Below, piece after piece: positions 8,749-18,889 of a DNA stretch of 64,000 bases. The notes beneath the pieces were generated by a model. It was not told the origin of the DNA, searched no databases, and worked only from the letters and a program-made list of their open reading frames with translations. The position numbers and the translations under genes are program-made. This DNA comes from Xanthomonas arboricola pv. juglandis (GTDB taxonomy: Bacteria > Pseudomonadota > Gammaproteobacteria > Xanthomonadales > Xanthomonadaceae): contig NZ_JZEF01000001.1 in NCBI RefSeq assembly GCF_001013475.1, positions 931,458 through 995,457 on the forward strand, written 5' to 3'. How positions within the stretch are numbered: position 1 is the first letter of the stretch; each line of letters opens with the position of its first letter.

Positions 8749-9134
8749 CCGGTCTGCAGGCCGGTCATCGGCTGCAGAGCGCATCGGCCATGCATGTGCA
8801 AACCATGCAACAGCTGCAGCAAACCGACCGCTGAGCCCCTCTCCCTGCGGGAGAGGGGTGCGGTGAGGGTCGGCAAGCAATCACTGCGTCGGTTGACGAC
8901 GCATCACCTCTGCCGCATCCGATGTCGTGCACCGGCAGTCGCCCCGTTGCGACACGCGCACGTGACCGGAAGCTGCATCTCGGCGCAATAAGCGGCCTGT
9001 CCGGGCATTAATCGGCCCTATCACTCTTGGCTTTTGCGTGACGTGATTGCACACTCGAAGGACCGTGGTGACGGTCGGCGTTGGGCCGGCCGCGCCGATG
9101 CGGCCGGCGGATTCCGGTCGTCGGAGAGCCTTGA
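8749..9134. other. 386-base gap between petC and sspA
   Basis: The gap holds one strong hairpin (8836-8858) and the sspA leader. I see no gene. The sspA ribosome-binding site GGAGAG lies at 9123-9128. The length leaves room for an sspA promoter, but none stands out. Confidence 0.45.
8836..8858. terminator. perfect 10-bp hairpin after petABC, terminator-like or dispersed repeat
   Basis: CCCCTCTCCC (8836-8845) pairs perfectly with GGGAGAGGGG (8849-8858) around a TGC loop. No T-run follows, so it is not a textbook intrinsic terminator. The motif resembles a dispersed palindrome I associate with Xanthomonas intergenic regions (from memory, unverified). Confidence 0.5.
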
Positions 9135-9770
9135 ATGGCGACGAGTGTGCGTATGCGGAATACCTTGACTTTGTTTTCGTCCAACGACGACGTGTTGTGC
9201 CACCGGGTCCGTCTGGTCCTGGCGGCGAAAGGGGTGACCTACGACCTGGTGCCGGTCGACCCGCAAAATCCCCCGGAAGATCTGATCGATCTCAATCCCT
9301 ACCATTCGGTCCCGACCCTGGTCGAACGCGACCTGGTGCTGTACGCGGCATCGGTGGTCAGCGAATACCTGGACGAGCGCTACCCGCATCCGCCGTTGAT
9401 GCCGGTCGATCCGCTCTCGCGCGCACGTCTGCGTCTGGCGATGCTGCGGATCGAGCACGACTGGGTGCCGCAGGTGCAGGCCATCCAGCTCGGCAACAAG
9501 ACCCAGGCCGAGGCCGGCCGCAAGCGCCTGAAGGAACTGCTCACCGCGTCGGTGCCGCTGTTCAAGGCCAGCAAGTTCTTCCTCAATCCGGAAATGAGTC
9601 TGGCCGATTGCGCGATGGCGCCGATCATCTGGCGACTGGACGCGTTGGAGATCGGTCTGCCCAAGGACGGCAAGGCGATCGAAGACTACGGCAACCGGAT
9701 CTTCCGCAATCCGGGCTTCATCCGCAGCCTGACCGATCAGGAAAAGAAACTGCGCGACCTGCCGGGCTGA
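9135..9770 (+). CDS. sspA: stringent starvation protein A (GST-fold RNA polymerase-associated protein)
   Basis: The 211 residues have the two-domain glutathione-transferase fold used by SspA to bind RNA polymerase rather than glutathione. Characteristic stretches are MTLFSS-like NTLTLFSSNDDVLCHRVRLV, DLIDLNPYHSVPTLVERDLVL, VSEYLDERYPHPPLMPVDP and the surface Pro-His-Pro-Pro segment that SspA needs for activation. The C-terminal DQEKKLRDL matches the family end. The ATG at 9135 has GGAGAG 6 bases upstream. It forms an operon with sspB, which starts 78 bases downstream. The same petABC-sspAB order occurs widely in gamma- and beta-proteobacteria. Confidence 0.96.
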   Translation: MATSVRMRNTLTLFSSNDDVLCHRVRLVLAAKGVTYDLVPVDPQNPPEDLIDLNPYHSVPTLVERDLVLYAASVVSEYLDERYPHPPLMPVDPLSRARLRLAMLRIEHDWVPQVQAIQLGNKTQAEAGRKRLKELLTASVPLFKASKFFLNPEMSLADCAMAPIIWRLDALEIGLPKDGKAIEDYGNRIFRNPGFIRSLTDQEKKLRDLPG

Positions 9771-9848
9771 TGCGACGGCTGTATGCCAACAGACCGACGC
9801 CCCATCGCGCAGCCGCCGCTGCGGGCCGTGTGCGGGTAAAATGACGTC

Positions 9849-10289
9849 ATGAGCGAAGATTTCCCCCGCATGACCAGCCATCGCCCGTACCTGCTGCGGG
9901 CCTTGGTCGAATGGATCAACGACAACGGCATGACCCCGCACGTCCTGGTGGACGCCGGGCTGCCTGGCGTGCAGGTGCCTGCCAGTGCCGTCAAGGACGG
10001 CCGCGTGGTGCTGAACATCGCCGAGCGCGCCGTGGTCGGGCTGCAGGTCGACAACGAAAGCGTGCAGTTCACCGCGCGCTTTGGCGGCGTCAGTTATCCG
10101 GTGATGGTGCCGATGGCCGCGGTCCTGGCGGTGTATGCACGCGAGACCGGGCAGGGCATGGCCTTGCCGGACGATATCCCCGGCACCAGTACCGAGCCGC
10201 CGGATCCAGGTGCACCGCCGCCAAGCGCGCCCACGCCGGACGAGCCGCCGAGCGCGGGCAAGCGTCCGCATCTGCGCGTGGTCAAGTAA
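9849..10289 (+). CDS. sspB: ClpXP protease specificity-enhancing factor SspB
   Basis: This 146-residue adaptor delivers ssrA-tagged proteins to ClpXP. The folded N-terminal domain (residues 1-107) carries the family sequence RPYLLRALVEWINDNG, VDAGLPGVQVPASAVKDG, RVVLNIAERAV and FTARFGGVSYPVMVP. It is followed by a flexible Pro-rich linker and the conserved ClpX-binding tail PHLRVVK. An in-frame ATG at 9870 is an alternative start, but 9849 gives the normal lead into the fold. It is the second gene after sspA. A 12-bp hairpin follows the stop. Confidence 0.95.
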   Translation: MSEDFPRMTSHRPYLLRALVEWINDNGMTPHVLVDAGLPGVQVPASAVKDGRVVLNIAERAVVGLQVDNESVQFTARFGGVSYPVMVPMAAVLAVYARETGQGMALPDDIPGTSTEPPDPGAPPPSAPTPDEPPSAGKRPHLRVVK

Positions 10290-10295
10290 CTGCAC

Positions 10296-10322
10296 GCACG
10301 GACGCGCATCGCGCGTTCGTGC
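10296..10322 (+). terminator. 12-bp hairpin after sspB
   Basis: GCACGGACGCGC and GCGCGTTCGTGC pair along 12 positions, one of them G-T, around an ATC loop, starting 7 bases after the sspB stop. No T-run follows, so its role as a transcript end is likely rather than certain. Confidence 0.45.
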
Positions 10323-10496
10323 CATGTTGCGCCATGTACGCGTGCGGCTTGCATCGCACGCGCATTTTTCCACCAGAGCACGCCGTTGCATGTGTGCATC
10401 GGCGTTGCGGATAGGCGGCAGCAACGCTGATCTTCAGTCGCGCGGCACTGCATGCAGGCCAGGTGCCTGCAGACGCATATATCGACCCAATCGCGG

Positions 10497-10841
10497 TCAG
10501 TTCAGGCGCTGATGGTCCGGGCTCAACGGCGTCACCGTGGCCACTTGCGGTCCGGTGAAGGCGATCAATTGATCGCCGCGCAGCACCAGGCGGCCGCTAT
10601 GACGGTCGATGCCGTCGTAGGAATACTCGAACCGGAACGTCCGCTCGAAGCCCAGCCAGCCATTGGGCTTGCGGCAGATGCGGATGTTGGTGGAATGCAC
10701 GCTCTGGTCCAGCCATTGCACATCGGCGGCGCGGCAGGCATTGCGGCCGAGGATATCGGCACGTTCGGCCGCCGCGCGCGAGCAGTTCCAGAACGCGTAC
10801 AGCGCGGCGCCGGCAATCATGAAGAGGATAAGGCTTGGCAT
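10497..10841 (-). CDS. DUF3301-type small membrane-anchored protein
   Basis: 114 residues. An N-terminal hydrophobic helix (SLILFMIAGAALYAFW, about residues 3-18) is followed by a soluble segment. That segment contains the DUF3301-like features CRAADVQWLDQSVHS, FRFEYSYDGIDRHSGRLVLRGDQL and a short acidic/basic tail. The protein should be anchored in the inner membrane by its N-terminus; its function is unknown. The ATG at 10839-10841 starts just before the helix, and nothing upstream belongs to the family. It stands alone, facing away from lhr. Confidence 0.75.
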   Translation of the reverse strand: MPSLILFMIAGAALYAFWNCSRAAAERADILGRNACRAADVQWLDQSVHSTNIRICRKPNGWLGFERTFRFEYSYDGIDRHSGRLVLRGDQLIAFTGPQVATVTPLSPDHQRLN

Positions 10842-11235
10842 GGCGTCAATGTGCCATGGCCTGCGCCCGATCGACAATCGTCGCGCCGGGCCGCAGCGTT
10901 GCGTTGATGGCTGGTGACCCGATGCGCCGGCCGGTGTTTACCGCTTGTGCAGGCATCCCTTCGCTGCACCAGCAATGGCTGTCGTCACGTCGCGCGAGTG
11001 CTCGGCATCGCGCGCGGTCGGACTGGAGCTGACGGGAAAGTTGCAGCAGGTGGAATCGGTGCAGCGGACGCGTCAGTTTGGCCGCTGCGCGGTTAGGCCG
11101 ACAGCTGCTTTAACCATTCACCGCCATTCCCGCGCTCGGCTTGTGTCGGGCGCAGCGTAACCCCATCCATTGGGCTTCGCCCCGTTGAATCCACACGCCG
11201 CTCCTGGCCAGGCATCGCGGCCTGCGGCATCGCCT
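10842..11235. other. 394-base divergent gap before lhr
   Basis: The gap separates the DUF3301-type gene (minus strand) from lhr (plus strand), so it must contain promoters in both directions. I find no convincing promoter, repeat, RNA or small gene. There is no clear ribosome-binding site before the lhr ATG at 11236. Confidence 0.35.
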
Positions 11236-14200
11236 ATGCATCCTGTCCTGCAGCAGTTCCATCCTGTCGTGGCTGCGTGGTTCGCGCAGACCTTCGCTGC
11301 GCCTACGCCGGCGCAGATTGCCGCGTGGCCGGCGATCCAGGCCGGACGCCACACGCTGGTGGCTGCGCCGACCGGCTCGGGCAAGACGCTGACCGCGTTC
11401 TTCGCGGCCATCGATGCGTTGATCCGCGATGGCCTGGCCAATGGCGGCGCGCTGCCGGACGAAACCCGGGTGGTCTACGTGTCGCCGCTGAAGGCGTTGT
11501 CCAACGATATCCACCTCAATCTGGATGCGCCGCTGCAGGGCATCCGCACGGCGCTGGTCGCGAGCGGTCTGCCGGATGTGGCGGTGCGCACGGCGGTGCG
11601 TACCGGCGACACCCCGCAACGCGAGCGCGCACAGGCGCGCCGCACGCCGCCGCATATCCTGGTCACCACGCCGGAGTCGCTGTATGTGCTGTTGGGCTCG
11701 GCCTCCGGGCGCAATGCGTTGCGGCATGTGCGCACCGTCATCGTCGATGAGATCCATGCGGTGGCCGCGGACAAGCGCGGTAGTCATCTGGCGCTGACCC
11801 TGGAGCGATTGCAGCGGCTGGCCGAGCGCCCGATCACCCGCGTCGGGCTGTCGGCCACGCAGAAGCCGATCGAGACCGTGGCGCAGTTCCTGGTCGGGGC
11901 GGGCGATGCCGGCCGGCCGCCACATTGCGAGATCGTCGATATCGGCTACACCCGCAGGCGCGATCTGGCACTGGCCTTGCCGCCGACGCCGCTGAGCGTG
12001 GTGATGTCCAACGATCAGTGGCTGCAGGTGTATGCCGATGTCGCCACGCTCGCGCAGCAGCACCGCACCACGTTGGTGTTCGTCAACACCCGGCGCATGG
12101 CCGAGCGCGCTGCACGCCATCTTGGCGATCTGCTCGGCAAGCAGAGCGTCGCCGCGCACCACGGCAGCCTCTCGCGCGAAACGCGTCTGCTGGCCGAGCA
12201 GCGACTCAAGGCCGGCGACCTCACTGTGCTGGTGGCCACCGCATCGCTGGAACTCGGCCTGGATATCGGCGATGTGGACCTGGTCTGCCAGCTCGGTTCG
12301 CCGCGTTCGATCGCCACCTTCCTGCAGCGTGCCGGACGGTCCGGGCATGCGGTCGGCGGCACGCCGAAGGCGCGCTTGTTTCCGCAGACCCGCGACGAGC
12401 TGGTCGAATGCGCCGCCTTGCTGGACAGCGTGCGCCGCGGTGAGCTGGACGCCTTGCGTATTCCGCTGGCGCCGATCGATGTGCTTGCACAACAGATCGT
12501 GGCCGAGGCCGCGTGCGAGGACTGGGACGAAGACGCGCTGTTCGCCTTGGTGCGTCGCGCCTGGCCGTTCGCGCAGCTGAGCCGCGCGAGCTTCGATGAC
12601 GTGGTGCGCATGTTGTGCGACGGCTTCAGCACACGGCTCGGGCCGCGTGCAGGCTACCTGCATCGCGATGCGGTGCATCGGCGCCTGCATGCGCGCCGCG
12701 GCGCACGCATGACTGCGCTGACCTCCGGCGGCACCATTCCCGAAACCGGCGACTACAGCGTGGTGCTGGAGCCGCAGGCCGAAAAGATCGGCACGGTGAA
12801 CGAGGATTTTGCGGTCGAAAGTCTTACCGGCGACGTGTTTCAGCTCGGCAATGCCAGCTACCGCATCCTGCGCGTGGATGCCGGGCGGGTGCGCGTGGAA
12901 GACGCCAAGGGCGCGCCGCCGAACATCCCGTTCTGGCTGGGCGAGGCGCCCGGCCGCAGCGACGAATTGTCGGCGGCGGTGTCGCGTCTGCGCGGCGAGA
13001 TTGCGGTGCGGCTGGACAGCCCGCCCCATCAGGCCGCCTGCGACTGGCTGCACACCGTGCTGGATCTCTCGGTGGAAGCGGCACGCCAGCTTGTCGATTA
13101 TCTCGCCCATGCCTGCACCGCGCTGGGCGCGATGCCCACCCAGCAATGCCTGGTGATGGAGCGCTTCTTCGATGCCAGCGGCGGCACCCAGCTGGTGATC
13201 CACTCGCCCTACGGCAGCCGCATCAACCGCGCCTGGGGACTGGCGTTGCGCAAGCGCTTCTGCCGCACCTTCAACTTCGAACTGCAGGCCGCCGCGACCG
13301 AGGATGCGATCGTGTTGTCGCTGTCCACCAGTCATAGTTTTGCCCTGGCGGAGGTGGCGCGCTATCTGCACTCGTCATCGGCCGAGCAGGTATTGATCCA
13401 GGCCTTGCTGGATGCGCCGCTGTTCGGCGTGCGCTGGCGCTGGAATGCGACCAATGCGATGGCGCTGCCGCGCTTTGCCGGTGGCAACAAGGTCGCGCCG
13501 CAACTGCAACGGATGAAATCGGAGGATCTGCTGGCGACCGTGTTCCCCGATCAGGTCGCCTGTGCGGAGAACCTGGTCGGCGAGCGCGAGGTGCCGGACC
13601 ATCCGTTGGTGGCGCAGACGCTGGAAGACTGCCTGCATCAGTCCATGGACAGCGAGGGCTGGCTGCAGGTGCTGCGCGGGCTGGAGTCGGGGGCGATCAC
13701 GTTGGTGGCGCGCGATCTGGCGGCACCGTCGCCGCTGGCGGCCGAAGCCTTGAATGCGCGGCCGTATGCATTCCTGGACGACGCACCGCTGGAAGAGCGC
13801 CGCACCCAGGCCGTGCAAAGCCGTCGCTACACCCCGCAGAGCAGCGACGACCTGGGGCAGCTCGATCCCGAGGCCATCGCCTCGGTGCGCGAGCAGGCCT
13901 GGCCGCAGCCGCGCGATGCCGAAGAAATGCACGAAGCATTGGTCGGGCTCGGCGTGCTTCCCGTCGGCGAAGCGAGCGACGCGCAATGGCAGGCCTGGCT
14001 GGCTGCGCTCGCAGGCGATGGGCGTGCCAGTTGTCTTGCGTTCGACGGTGTGCCCGCGCTGTGGATCAGTGCCGAGCGCATCGACTGGTTTGTGCCGCTG
14101 TATCCGCACGCCGTTGCGCTACCGCCGCTACGGGCGCCGGCAGATTGCCGCGTTGCCGACTGGCAGCGCGAGTGGGCCGCGCGCGAGCTGCTGCGCGGTC

Positions 14201-15630
14201 GCCTGTCTGCGGTCGGCCCGGCGCAGGTGCCGGCCCTGGCCGGCGCCTTACACCTGCCCGAGTCCGAGATCGTGCTTGCCCTGGCCGCCCTGCAGCGCGA
14301 GGGCTATGTCATGGCCGGCCATTTCAGCGCGCAGGCGCCGTCGGAAGAATGGTGCGAACGTCATCTGCTGGCGCGCATCCATCGCTATACCCTGGGACGC
14401 TTGCGCCGCGAGATCGAGCCGGTGGCGCAACGCGACTACGCGCGGTTCCTGTTCGAGTGGCAGCACCTCGACAGTGCCAGCCGGGTGGCGGGGCCGGACG
14501 CATTGGCCGGCGTGGTCGGGCAGCTGGAAGGCTTCGAGGCGCCTGCGGTGCTGTGGGAGAGCGAGCTGCTGCCGGCACGCGTGCGCGACTATCAACCGGC
14601 CTGGCTGGACGAGCTGTGCACCGCCGGGCGCACCGTGTGGGCGCGGCTGCGGCCCGGTGGTGGCCGCAGCGGTGCCGCGTTGCGCAGCACGCCGATCGTG
14701 TTGCTGCCGCGTCGCGAGGCGCAGCGCTGGAGCAGCCTGGCACGCGATGCCGACGACGCGCCGCTGGGCTCGCGCGCGCAACGGGTGGCGGAGGTGTTGC
14801 AGCAGCAGGGCGCCTTGTTCTTCGACGAGATTGCCGATGCGGCCCGCCTGATGAGTACCGAGCTGGAAGATGCCCTGAGCGAACTGGTGATGCGTGGGCG
14901 TGCGCATTGCGACAGCTACGCCGGGCTGCGCGCGCTGCTGGTGCCGGCCTCCAAGCGGCCCTCGGCGCTGTCGCGCCACCGGCGCCGCGCCAGTGCGCTG
15001 GGCATCCGCGATGCCGGACGCTGGGCGCCGGTGCGCGCGCTGCCAGAGCTGCCGCTGGCCGAAGCCGGCGAGCGCCACCAGGACATGCTCGAACATGTGG
15101 CGCATACCTTGTTGCGGCGCTACGGCGTGGTCTGCTGGCGGCTGCTGGAGCGCGAGGCGGCGTGGCTGCCGCCGTGGCGCGAGTTGCTGCGCATGTATCA
15201 GCGGCTGGAAGCGCGTGGCGAGATCCGTGGCGGGCGTTTCATCGCCGGGCTGTCCGGCGAGCAGTTCGCGTTGCCGGATGCGATCGCGGCGCTGCGCCGC
15301 GTGCGTGCACAGGCCTTGCCGCAGCAGTGGGTATGCGTCAGTGCGAGCGACCCGAGCAATCTGTTGGGCAGCGTCCTGCCGGGCGAGCGCGTGGCGCGCG
15401 TGCCGGGCAACCGTGTGGCGTATCTCGATGGCCTGCCGATGGCGGTGTGGGCGGCAGATCGCTTCCAGCCGCTGCAGGACCTGAGCGACGAACAGGCCGA
15501 GCAGGCCTTGCGCCTGCTGCAGCGTGGGCCGGGCGCCGCCGAGCAGACGCCGATGGAGCAATGGCTGGCTCAGTCGCCCGGCAGCACCGCGCGTGCGCCG
15601 GTCGCACGCGGCAGCGGACGCGACAGATAG
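11236..15630 (+). CDS. lhr: large DEAD/H-box helicase Lhr
   Basis: A 1464-residue superfamily-2 helicase. RecA domain 1 has Walker [16 protein letters not shown] (near residue 45), the DEIH box [15 protein letters not shown] and motif [12 protein letters not shown]. RecA domain 2 carries [33 protein letters not shown] and the arginine-finger motif [13 protein letters not shown] winged-helix and beta-barrel region follows, then the roughly 600-residue Lhr C-terminal extension. Lhr proteins unwind RNA:DNA and DNA duplexes and are linked to DNA repair. The ATG at 11236 lacks a clear ribosome-binding site; a TTG at 11170 would add 22 unconserved residues. The 3' end overlaps the convergent glycosylase gene. 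Confidence 0.93.
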   Translation: MHPVLQQFHPVVAAWFAQTFAAPTPAQIAAWPAIQAGRHTLVAAPTGSGKTLTAFFAAIDALIRDGLANGGALPDETRVVYVSPLKALSNDIHLNLDAPLQGIRTALVASGLPDVAVRTAVRTGDTPQRERAQARRTPPHILVTTPESLYVLLGSASGRNALRHVRTVIVDEIHAVAADKRGSHLALTLERLQRLAERPITRVGLSATQKPIETVAQFLVGAGDAGRPPHCEIVDIGYTRRRDLALALPPTPLSVVMSNDQWLQVYADVATLAQQHRTTLVFVNTRRMAERAARHLGDLLGKQSVAAHHGSLSRETRLLAEQRLKAGDLTVLVATASLELGLDIGDVDLVCQLGSPRSIATFLQRAGRSGHAVGGTPKARLFPQTRDELVECAALLDSVRRGELDALRIPLAPIDVLAQQIVAEAACEDWDEDALFALVRRAWPFAQLSRASFDDVVRMLCDGFSTRLGPRAGYLHRDAVHRRLHARRGARMTALTSGGTIPETGDYSVVLEPQAEKIGTVNEDFAVESLTGDVFQLGNASYRILRVDAGRVRVEDAKGAPPNIPFWLGEAPGRSDELSAAVSRLRGEIAVRLDSPPHQAACDWLHTVLDLSVEAARQLVDYLAHACTALGAMPTQQCLVMERFFDASGGTQLVIHSPYGSRINRAWGLALRKRFCRTFNFELQAAATEDAIVLSLSTSHSFALAEVARYLHSSSAEQVLIQALLDAPLFGVRWRWNATNAMALPRFAGGNKVAPQLQRMKSEDLLATVFPDQVACAENLVGEREVPDHPLVAQTLEDCLHQSMDSEGWLQVLRGLESGAITLVARDLAAPSPLAAEALNARPYAFLDDAPLEERRTQAVQSRRYTPQSSDDLGQLDPEAIASVREQAWPQPRDAEEMHEALVGLGVLPVGEASDAQWQAWLAALAGDGRASCLAFDGVPALWISAERIDWFVPLYPHAVALPPLRAPADCRVADWQREWAARELLRGRLSAVGPAQVPALAGALHLPESEIVLALAALQREGYVMAGHFSAQAPSEEWCERHLLARIHRYTLGRLRREIEPVAQRDYARFLFEWQHLDSASRVAGPDALAGVVGQLEGFEAPAVLWESELLPARVRDYQPAWLDELCTAGRTVWARLRPGGGRSGAALRSTPIVLLPRREAQRWSSLARDADDAPLGSRAQRVAEVLQQQGALFFDEIADAARLMSTELEDALSELVMRGRAHCDSYAGLRALLVPASKRPSALSRHRRRASALGIRDAGRWAPVRALPELPLAEAGERHQDMLEHVAHTLLRRYGVVCWRLLEREAAWLPPWRELLRMYQRLEARGEIRGGRFIAGLSGEQFALPDAIAALRRVRAQALPQQWVCVSASDPSNLLGSVLPGERVARVPGNRVAYLDGLPMAVWAADRFQPLQDLSDEQAEQALRLLQRGPGAAEQTPMEQWLAQSPGSTARAPVARGSGRDR

Positions 15631-16189
15631 GGATTGTCCGGACCACCCAGCGCCACGGCGCATCCACCGCCTTGCGGATGCCGATGCGCGGCGTCGCCAG
15701 CGCTGCGGAGGGCGGCGGCAGGCCGTCGTCCTCGATCCACAGGCGTGCGCCTGCGTCGGTCAGGTCCAGCCCGTTGTCCGTCGCGCTCACCCCGAACGCC
15801 TGGGCCAGGCGACCGGGACCGGTGGTCAAGGTCTTGAGCGGGGCGGCGTTGCGCGCGGCCTGCATGGTGGCGATCCCGGCCAGCGGTTCGAGCGCGCGGA
15901 TCAGCACCGCGTGCCCGGGCGCACCACCGCACACCGCGTTGATCGCCCAGTGCATGCCGTAGATGAAATACACATACAGATGCCCCGGTGCGCCGAACAT
16001 CACCTGCGTGCGCGGGGTCATGCCGCGAAACGAATGCGCGGCCGGATCTTCGCTGCCGCAATACGCCTCGACCTCGGTGATGCGGCCGCGGCGTCCGTCT
16101 GCGCTGACCAATACCTTGTTGAGCAAGCGCGGCGCGACCTGGCGGGCATCGTGCGCATAGAAGCTGCGTGGAAGTGCTTGTGACGACAT
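15570..16189 (-). CDS. 3-methyladenine DNA glycosylase (AAG/MPG family), frameshifted near the C-terminus
   Basis: A base-excision-repair glycosylase of the AAG fold. Core motifs are intact: [58 protein letters not shown] and the [10 protein letters not shown] loop. After [13 protein letters not shown] (about residue 183) the frame shifts at 15640-15641. In the neighbouring frame the family-like ending [20 protein letters not shown] continues to a stop at 15570-15572. One extra base (a third C) would restore a 206-residue protein. As written, the original frame instead runs on to 15338, adding about 100 residues of unrelated low-complexity sequence antisense to lhr. This is a real recent mutation or a sequencing error in a C-run. 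The coordinates given are for the repaired frame. Confidence 0.8.
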
Positions 16190-16489
16190 GCGCCCAGCCT
16201 AACCGCGCAGTCGTGATGTCCCAGCGGACTGTTCCGGACACGGCAGGAACCAGGGGTAGGAATTTTCCGAACGCGGACCGTACGAGCGCGTGACCGGTCA
16301 CAAAAGCGCATATCCGATGGTGTGAATACGCGGTTAAGTGCCGTTTGCGTCTCAAGCGCGTTTTGGCCTCGCCGATAGCCATTAGCGATTGGTTAGACAA
16401 GCCGCACACAGTGAGCGGCACCCGCACCAGGCCACCGGGCGACCCTGCGACGCAGGTCGCGCATGCACCACCTTCAAGAGAACTCCCCA
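16190..16489. other. 300-base divergent gap before the chemoreceptor gene
   Basis: It contains a candidate sigma-28 promoter (16352-16378) and an approximately 105-base leader for the chemoreceptor. Nothing else stands out, and no gene was found. Confidence 0.5.
16352..16378 (+). promoter_or_regulatory. candidate sigma-28 (FliA) promoter of the MCP-cheW operon
   Basis: TCAAGCGC (16352-16359), an 11-base spacer and GCCGATAG (16371-16378) match the FliA consensus TAAAGTTT-N11-GCCGATAA. The -10 element agrees at 7 of 8 positions, the spacing is exact, and the -35 core reads TCAAG against TAAAG. It lies about 112 bases before the chemoreceptor ATG, a class of gene normally under FliA control. 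Confidence 0.65.
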
Positions 16490-18148
16490 ATGTTAGGCAA
16501 CTTCAGAATCGGAACCAGGCTGATCGTGGCGTTCCTGATCGTCTCGGCGATCGGCGCATGCATCGGGTGGGTGGGTTATTCCAACTCCGGTCGGATCAGC
16601 GACCTGTCGACCTCGCTTTACGAGCGCGAGCTGCTTGGCTTGTCGAACGTCAAGGAGGCCAACATCAATCTGATCTACGCCGGCCGCGCACGCGCCAACC
16701 TGTTGCTGGCCAGCAGCGCCGAAGAGCGCCAGTCGCATGTGCAGAACATCGACAAGTACACTGCCAAGGTGGTCGATTACATGACGCGCGCGCGTTCCAG
16801 CTTCCAGACCGAGGAAGGCAGGAACAAGCTGGCGCAGTTCGACCGCGCCTGGCAGAAATACCTGGAAGAGCGCGGCCGCTTCATCGACGCCGCCAACCGC
16901 GAAGCCTTGCGCGACGCCAACCCGGAACTGGCCGAACTCTCGCGTGCGGTGCGTGCCAGCTCGGATGAAGTCGACACCTTGATGACCGATCTGAGCGGCC
17001 TGCGCGAGCGCAGCGCTGCCTCGGCCAATGCCGAAGCCGGCAGCATCCATGCGCGTAGCTCGAAGCTGCTGATGGCCATCATCTGCGGCGGCGTGCTGCT
17101 CGGCGCGGTTCTCGGCGTGGTGATCAGCCGCAGCGTCACCGGCCCGATCCGCCGCGCGGTGACGGTGGCCAACGGGCTGTCCGAAGGCGATCTGACCATG
17201 CGCATCGACGTGCATGGCCGCGACGAAACCGCGCAGCTGCTCGAAGCAATGCGCACGATGGTGCAGAAGCTGTCGCAGGTGGTCGGCGAGGTCAACACCA
17301 GTGCCGAAACCCTGGCCAGCGCGTCGGAAGAAGTCAGCGCCACCGCACAGTCGTTGTCGCAGGCCGCCAGCGAACAGGCTGCCGGTGTGGAGGAAACCAG
17401 CGCCTCGCTGGAGCAGATGACCGCATCGATCAGCCAGAACACCGAAAACGCCCGCATCACCGATGGCATGGCCACGCAGGCCGCGAAGGAGACCATCGAA
17501 GGCGGCGAAGCGGTGGTCGCCACCACCCAGGCGATGAAGCAGATCGCACAGAAGATCGGCATCATCGACGACATCGCGTATCAGACCAATCTGCTCGCGC
17601 TCAATGCGGCGATCGAAGCGGCGCGCGCCGGCGAACACGGCAAGGGCTTTGCCGTGGTGGCCGCCGAGGTGCGCAAGCTTGCCGAACGCAGCCAGGTGGC
17701 CGCGCAGGAGATCGGCGAGGTGGCCAGTTCCAGCGTCGAACTGGCCGATCGCGCCGGACGTCTGCTCGACACCATCGTGCCCAGCATCAAGCGCACCTCG
17801 GACCTGGTGCAGGAGATTTCCGCGGCCTCCGAAGAGCAATCCTCCGGCGTCAGCCAGATCAATTCGGCGGTGGTGCAGCTGAGCCAGACCACCCAGCAGA
17901 ACGCCAGTGCATCCGAAGAACTGGCCGCCACTGCCGAGGAAATGAGCGCGCAGGCCGAGCAGTTGCAGCAGAGCATGGCGTTCTTCCGCCTGGGCGGGCA
18001 GGTGCCGGCGAGCACGCCGCCCAAGCGCGGCAAGGTGGCGGCCGCACGCCCGGCACGTGCGCCCGGTACGCGCGGCTGGCGCAGCGCCGCGGCACCTGCC
18101 TATGCGATGTCCGAGGGCCCGGACGAAGGCCAGTTCGCTCGCTTCTGA
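16490..18148 (+). CDS. methyl-accepting chemotaxis protein
   Basis: A 552-residue transmembrane chemoreceptor. Helix TM1 is near residues 9-28. A roughly 160-residue four-helix-bundle-type periplasmic sensor follows, then TM2 at about 191-212 ([20 protein letters not shown]). A HAMP linker reaches to about 265, and a cytoplasmic signalling coiled coil completes it. The hairpin tip that contacts CheA/CheW is [20 protein letters not shown] (about residues 360-379), followed by [18 protein letters not shown]. No CheR/CheB-docking pentapeptide is seen at the C-terminus (ends GQFARF). The ligand is unknown. A cheW gene follows 11 bases after the stop, and a sigma-28-type promoter lies upstream. 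Confidence 0.95.
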   Translation: MLGNFRIGTRLIVAFLIVSAIGACIGWVGYSNSGRISDLSTSLYERELLGLSNVKEANINLIYAGRARANLLLASSAEERQSHVQNIDKYTAKVVDYMTRARSSFQTEEGRNKLAQFDRAWQKYLEERGRFIDAANREALRDANPELAELSRAVRASSDEVDTLMTDLSGLRERSAASANAEAGSIHARSSKLLMAIICGGVLLGAVLGVVISRSVTGPIRRAVTVANGLSEGDLTMRIDVHGRDETAQLLEAMRTMVQKLSQVVGEVNTSAETLASASEEVSATAQSLSQAASEQAAGVEETSASLEQMTASISQNTENARITDGMATQAAKETIEGGEAVVATTQAMKQIAQKIGIIDDIAYQTNLLALNAAIEAARAGEHGKGFAVVAAEVRKLAERSQVAAQEIGEVASSSVELADRAGRLLDTIVPSIKRTSDLVQEISAASEEQSSGVSQINSAVVQLSQTTQQNASASEELAATAEEMSAQAEQLQQSMAFFRLGGQVPASTPPKRGKVAAARPARAPGTRGWRSAAAPAYAMSEGPDEGQFARF

Positions 18149-18159
18149 GAGACCGATCG

Positions 18160-18669
18160 ATGACTGCACAGACCCCCGATGTGATGCCTGGCGACGCCGA
18201 TGCGGCGGCCCAGTACCTGACCTTCCAGCTGGATGGCGAAACCTTCGCCATCAGCATTCTTGGCATCCGCGAAATCATCCAGTACCGCGCACCCACGCCG
18301 GTGCCGTCGATGCCGGCCTGCGTGCGCGGGGTGATCAACCTGCGCGGTGCGGTGGTGCCGGTGGTGGATCTGCAATCGCGGCTGGGGCGTGCCGACAGCG
18401 CGATCGGCAAGCGCAGCTGCATCGTGATCCTGGCCACCGAGCAGGCCCAGGGACCGCAGGTGATCGGGGTGCTGGTCGATGCGGTCAACGCGGTGATCGA
18501 ACTGGCCGATCAGGACATCGAAGCGGCGCCATCGTTCGGCACGCATATCCGCCGCGACCTGCTGCGCGGCATGGGCAAGGTGGGCGAGCGCTTCGTGGTG
18601 CTGCTGGAGATGGAGCAGGTGCTGCAGGTGGACGAAATCGCCGGCAACACCGATGCGCTGGCAGCCTGA
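18160..18669 (+). CDS. cheW: chemotaxis adaptor protein CheW
   Basis: A 169-residue CheW-domain adaptor that couples chemoreceptors to the CheA kinase in the cytoplasm. Characteristic segments are YLTFQLDGETFAISILGIRE, IIQYRAPTPVPSMPACVRGV, INLRGAVVPVVDLQSRLG and IGVLVDAVNAVIELADQDI. It starts 11 bases after the chemoreceptor gene and is most likely its operon partner, sharing the sigma-28-type promoter. The rest of a chemotaxis cluster (cheA, cheY, cheB, cheR) is not in the window, so this pair is either a satellite locus or the edge of a cluster rearranged elsewhere. Confidence 0.95.
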   Translation: MTAQTPDVMPGDADAAAQYLTFQLDGETFAISILGIREIIQYRAPTPVPSMPACVRGVINLRGAVVPVVDLQSRLGRADSAIGKRSCIVILATEQAQGPQVIGVLVDAVNAVIELADQDIEAAPSFGTHIRRDLLRGMGKVGERFVVLLEMEQVLQVDEIAGNTDALAA

Positions 18670-18889
18670 GTCTGGCCAAGCGCAGCTGGCGATACGGCTG
18701 CGCCGCCTGACCGCTGATCGCTACACGCGTCAGCCGCCCAGACAGGCGCGCTGGCGGGTGTGTGCACACTGCGTTCGTAATTGGAAAGACTGCAGCCCTA
18801 CACCGGCATCGACCTAGCTACCTGAGGCTGGGTCGTGTCGATCAGCGCCCTACTGGCCTGCCTCGCCAGACCCGCGCGTGGTCTGCCAC

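Noticed and set aside
8836-8858. Classical intrinsic terminator after petC
   Set aside because: The stem is strong but no T-run follows, so I kept it as a hairpin with uncertain function rather than a confirmed terminator.
11110-13371. 753-residue frame antisense to lhr
   Set aside because: It lies wholly opposite conserved helicase motifs and shows only the Arg/Gln/His-rich composition of a shadow.
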